64,000 nt of DNA from Halosimplex amylolyticum (GTDB lineage: Archaea > Halobacteriota > Halobacteria > Halobacteriales > Haloarculaceae), in the NCBI RefSeq assembly GCF_051414035.1, contig NZ_JBLKNW010000005.1:186001-250000 (forward strand), written 5' to 3'. Within the stretch, counting starts at the first letter, position 1. Each line of letters starts with the position of its first letter. Both the position numbers and the translations under genes were made by a program. This document shows positions 61,750-64,000 of this stretch, in pieces. The notes beneath the pieces are model-generated. The model was not told the origin of the DNA, made no database searches, and saw nothing but the letters and a program-made list of their open reading frames with translations.

Positions 61750-62841
61750 ATGGACCCACGAGTCGAGGACCACGCGGACGTCATCGTCGACCACTCGGTC
61801 GGGATCGAAGCCGGGGACGAGGTACTGATCTCGGCACCGCCCGAGGCCGAGGACCTGGTCGTCGCGCTGGAAGAGCGCATCGGCGAGCGCGGCGCCCACA
61901 GCGTCACGCTCGGCGGCACCAGCCGCTCTCGGCGGGCGTTCATGCGAGCGATGGACCCGGAGGACTACGAGGCCCCGGCGGACGCGCTCATGGCGATGGT
62001 CGAGGAGATCGACGCCGCCATCGCAGTCCGCGCGTCGAGCAACACCCACGAGACCAGCGACATCCCGCCGGAGAAAAACGCCGCATACGCGCAGATCATG
62101 AAGCCGTTTCAGGACGCATACATGGAAAAGCGCTGGGTCGGCACGCAGTACCCCGCGCCGGGCAACGCCCAGGACGCCGAGATGAGCACGGAGGCCTACG
62201 AGGACTTCGTCTTCGACGCCGTCACCAAAGACTGGGACGCCCAGCGGGAATTTCAGGACAACATGGTCGAGATCCTCGACGGTGCCGAGGAGGTCCGGAT
62301 CGTCTCCGGCGATACCACGGACGTGACGATGTCCGTCGAGGGGATGGTTCCAGTCAACGACTACGCCGAGAAGAACCTCCCCGGCGGCGAGGTGTTCACC
62401 GCGCCCGTCCCCGACAGCGTCGAGGGCGAGGTCCTGTTCGACATGCCGCTGATAACCCAGGGCCGCGAGGTCGAGGACGTGCGACTCGTCTTCGAGGGCG
62501 GCGAGGTCGTCGAGTTCGAGGCCGCGAAGAACGAGGACGTGCTCGCCGCCGTCCTCGACACCGACCCCGGCGCGAAGCGACTGGGCGAACTGGGCATCGG
62601 GATGAACCGCGACATCGACCGGTTCACCTACAACATGCTGTTCGACGAGAAGATGGGCGACACCGTTCACATGGCGCTGGGCCGGACCATCGACGAGAAC
62701 GTTCCGGACGACCGCGACGACCGCGAGGGCAACGACTCCGCGATGCACATGGACATGATCGTCGACATGAGCGAGGACTCTCGCATCGAAGTCGACGGCG
62801 AGGTCGTCCAGCGCGACGGGACGTTCCGGTTCGAGGAGTAG
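61750..62841 (+). CDS. M29-family metallo-aminopeptidase, second copy
   Basis: 363 residues. PGGEVFTAPVPD, FDEKMGDTVHMALG and SAMHMDMIVDM are the M29 metal-ligand motifs. It is paralogous to the gene at 2580-3677 (FTAP, ELGIGMNR, FDEKM, DGEVVQRDG all shared). The divergent cysteine synthase gene lies 150 bp away. Cytosolic peptide trimming is inferred. Confidence 0.9.
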   Translation: MDPRVEDHADVIVDHSVGIEAGDEVLISAPPEAEDLVVALEERIGERGAHSVTLGGTSRSRRAFMRAMDPEDYEAPADALMAMVEEIDAAIAVRASSNTHETSDIPPEKNAAYAQIMKPFQDAYMEKRWVGTQYPAPGNAQDAEMSTEAYEDFVFDAVTKDWDAQREFQDNMVEILDGAEEVRIVSGDTTDVTMSVEGMVPVNDYAEKNLPGGEVFTAPVPDSVEGEVLFDMPLITQGREVEDVRLVFEGGEVVEFEAAKNEDVLAAVLDTDPGAKRLGELGIGMNRDIDRFTYNMLFDEKMGDTVHMALGRTIDENVPDDRDDREGNDSAMHMDMIVDMSEDSRIEVDGEVVQRDGTFRFEE

Positions 62842-62850
62842 GGAGGTCCG

Positions 62851-63005
62851 AGCGGAGCGAGGCGCGACTGACTGGAGCGCCTCGGAATTGCGAGCGGTGA
62901 CCGACGGGAACCGCGAGCGGAGCGAGGCGCGACTGACTGGAGCGCCTCGGAATTGCGAGCGGTGACCGACGGGAACCGCGAGCGGGGAACGAAGTGACCC
63001 GCGAG
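62851..63005. repeat. 65-bp tandem repeat, two and a part copies
   Basis: Full copies begin at 62851 and 62916 (period 65), then a part copy to 63005. Each has GAGGCGC-GACTGACTGGA-GCGCCTC, a perfect 7-bp stem, and GGAATTGCGAGCGG, the core shared with the 10594-10790 array; it stands directly after a stop codon, as the other array does. Confidence 0.9.
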
Positions 63006-63163
63006 GGCGCGCTTCGACGGCCGTATTTTCGACTGACGCGCGTCCCTGCTGTACCGTGAGCGAAGTGGCCCAGAGTATTCCGGCTAGCGACCGCGGACGA
63101 GCCCCGGGCTACCCGGTCGATTTCCCCGAGAATTGGCGATGTCCGAGTCTCCGGTGACGGATC

Positions 63164-63475
63164 TCAGGACGAGCGGTCGTCGGTCACGGAGGGACGGACG
63201 GTGATCCGCTCCCCGTCGACGATCGAGACCTCGTACCCGTGGAAGGCGAACGAGACGCGCAGCGACTCGTCACGGTCGTTTGCTGTGTCGTACAGGGTGT
63301 CGAGCGCCTCCGGGTCGACGCTGTCGTACAGTTGCGTCGAGAGCTCGGTCGGTTCGACCCCTTCGACCGTCGCCACTGTTTCGACGACGACCTGGCTGAT
63401 CGGTTGGTCGTCGGTGATCTCCGTCGTCACGAACCCCGGATCGGTCTCGTCCATGCGTCGAGTTGCCTGACTCAT
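63164..63475 (-). CDS. HalOD1-domain protein
   Basis: 103 residues: PISQVVVETVATVEGVEPTELSTQLYDSVDPEALDTLY and FAFHGYEVSIVDGERITVRP are the haloarchaeal output domain HalOD1, usually found alone in small proteins or at the end of signalling proteins. Function unknown. The upstream gap (63476-63637) has AT-rich promoter-like sequence. Confidence 0.85.
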   Translation of the reverse strand: MSQATRRMDETDPGFVTTEITDDQPISQVVVETVATVEGVEPTELSTQLYDSVDPEALDTLYDTANDRDESLRVSFAFHGYEVSIVDGERITVRPSVTDDRSS

Positions 63476-63637
63476 ACGTTCGGTCTACTTGCGAGTTACT
63501 GGGATACTACGTTGTTATTCACCGCCTATACACCACAGAAACAGATCAACTCGTAAAACTCGGCAAAAAGATCCGGTTTCTGATCGCGGCCAGAACGCGG
63601 TTCTGGATCGACCGCTACCGGGTCGGGCGGGTTCCGA

Positions 63638-64000
63638 TCAGACCACGTCACCGCGGACAGTCGCGCCCTCCTGTTCGGCGCGGTACCGTCTGACGGCGTC
63701 GGCCGCTTCCACGGCGACGTCCGGCTCGGCGCCGAGCATCTCCAGCGCGCCCGAGAGGGTCGGCAAGACGAACTCCCCGTCCCGGAGTTTCTGGAAGGCG
63801 TCCTCGCTGCGCCGACCGTCGACCCACAGACAGGCGCCGCGGGGGTCGAGGATGTTCTCGTAGTTCTCGCGCGCGAGCGCGCCCTCCAGGCGCTGGGTGA
63901 CGTTGTCGTCGAAGCTGGCGTTGCACACCTCCAGGTGCACCGGTTCGTCGTCGTCGACGAGGTGGGCGGCCAGGCACTTCTCGGGTGCGGCGTAGCCGCT
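63638..64000 (-). CDS. uncharacterised haloarchaeal protein, 3' part
   Basis: The frame is open to the right edge, so the gene starts outside. The visible 120 residues (from SGYAAPEKCLAAHLV) include HLEVCNASFDDNVTQRLEGALARENYENILDPRG, LWVDGRRSEDAFQKLRDGEF and a short basic tail, acidic overall and probably alpha/beta. No family recognised; the internal GTG at 63940 is not taken as start because the open frame continues beyond it without a break. Confidence 0.55.
   Translation of the reverse strand, partial: SGYAAPEKCLAAHLVDDDEPVHLEVCNASFDDNVTQRLEGALARENYENILDPRGACLWVDGRRSEDAFQKLRDGEFVLPTLSGALEMLGAEPDVAVEAADAVRRYRAEQEGATVRGDVV

Noticed and set aside
1..64000. Provirus or complete mobile element
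   Set aside because: No integrase, transposase, terminase or capsid-type gene is visible; only tRNA fragments and non-coding repeats hint at past elements.

Overview
The window comes from a haloarchaeon (class Halobacteria). Base composition is very GC-rich, nearly all proteins are acidic (Asp/Glu-rich), exported proteins carry Tat (twin-arginine) signals, many genes look leaderless with a TATA element about 30 bp before the ATG, and archaeal markers are present (ribosomal proteins S6e and L15e, Rio2 kinase, halophilic 2Fe-2S ferredoxin, phytoene synthase, HalOD1 and HTH-10 proteins). A Haloarculaceae-type genus (Halosimplex/Haloarcula-like) fits, but that is inference. No transposase, integrase or CRISPR array is visible.

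Layout. 1-3.7 kb: end of a PiT phosphate transporter, S6e, small housekeeping genes and an M29 aminopeptidase. 3.8-8.3 kb: a siderophore/iron ABC locus (binding lipoprotein, FAD protein, permease, ATPase) with DtxR/Idr-type palindromes on its promoters. 8.3-19.6 kb: folD, gnd, ferredoxin, tRNA-Arg(CCG) with nearby 3'-end fragments, a ferredoxin-reductase-like protein, a frameshifted nuclease-like gene, an RNB ribonuclease, crtB and L15e. 19.8-36.5 kb: the most unusual part, a TrmB-like regulator followed by a seven-gene, 13-kb run of Tat-exported polysaccharide hydrolases (four GH5, one GH12, one GH10) plus a small fibronectin-III protein, and then an eighth gene whose C-terminal domain I do not recognise. 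Seven of these eight genes share a C-terminal (once N-terminal) beta-sandwich-like module of about 145 residues, in two subtypes, that is a good candidate for an undescribed carbohydrate-binding family. 36.6-45 kb: two DoxX proteins, a second iron-regulated binding protein and its neighbours, Rio2, HxlR and ArsR-type regulators, and a VWA lipoprotein. 45-64 kb: a lone NuoCD, an HTH-10 regulator, a lipoate ligase, a membrane-anchored HerA-like ATPase, endonuclease IV, a cytoplasmic GH2 enzyme, cysteine synthase, a second M29 aminopeptidase and a truncated gene at the edge.

How it works together. The cellulase/xylanase operon would hydrolyse beta-1,4-glucan and xylan outside the cell under control of the adjacent TrmB-like sugar sensor. 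The GH2 enzyme lacks an export signal and could act on imported oligosaccharides. The two iron loci, 30 kb apart, share one operator type and paralogous binding proteins, so they probably form one iron-starvation regulon. folD and gnd, both sources of reduced nicotinamide nucleotide, have the same 35-bp element at a similar distance upstream.

Limits: all homology calls are by eye from motifs; no database search was run. Start codons were chosen from motif position, SD or TATA spacing and overlap with the preceding gene.
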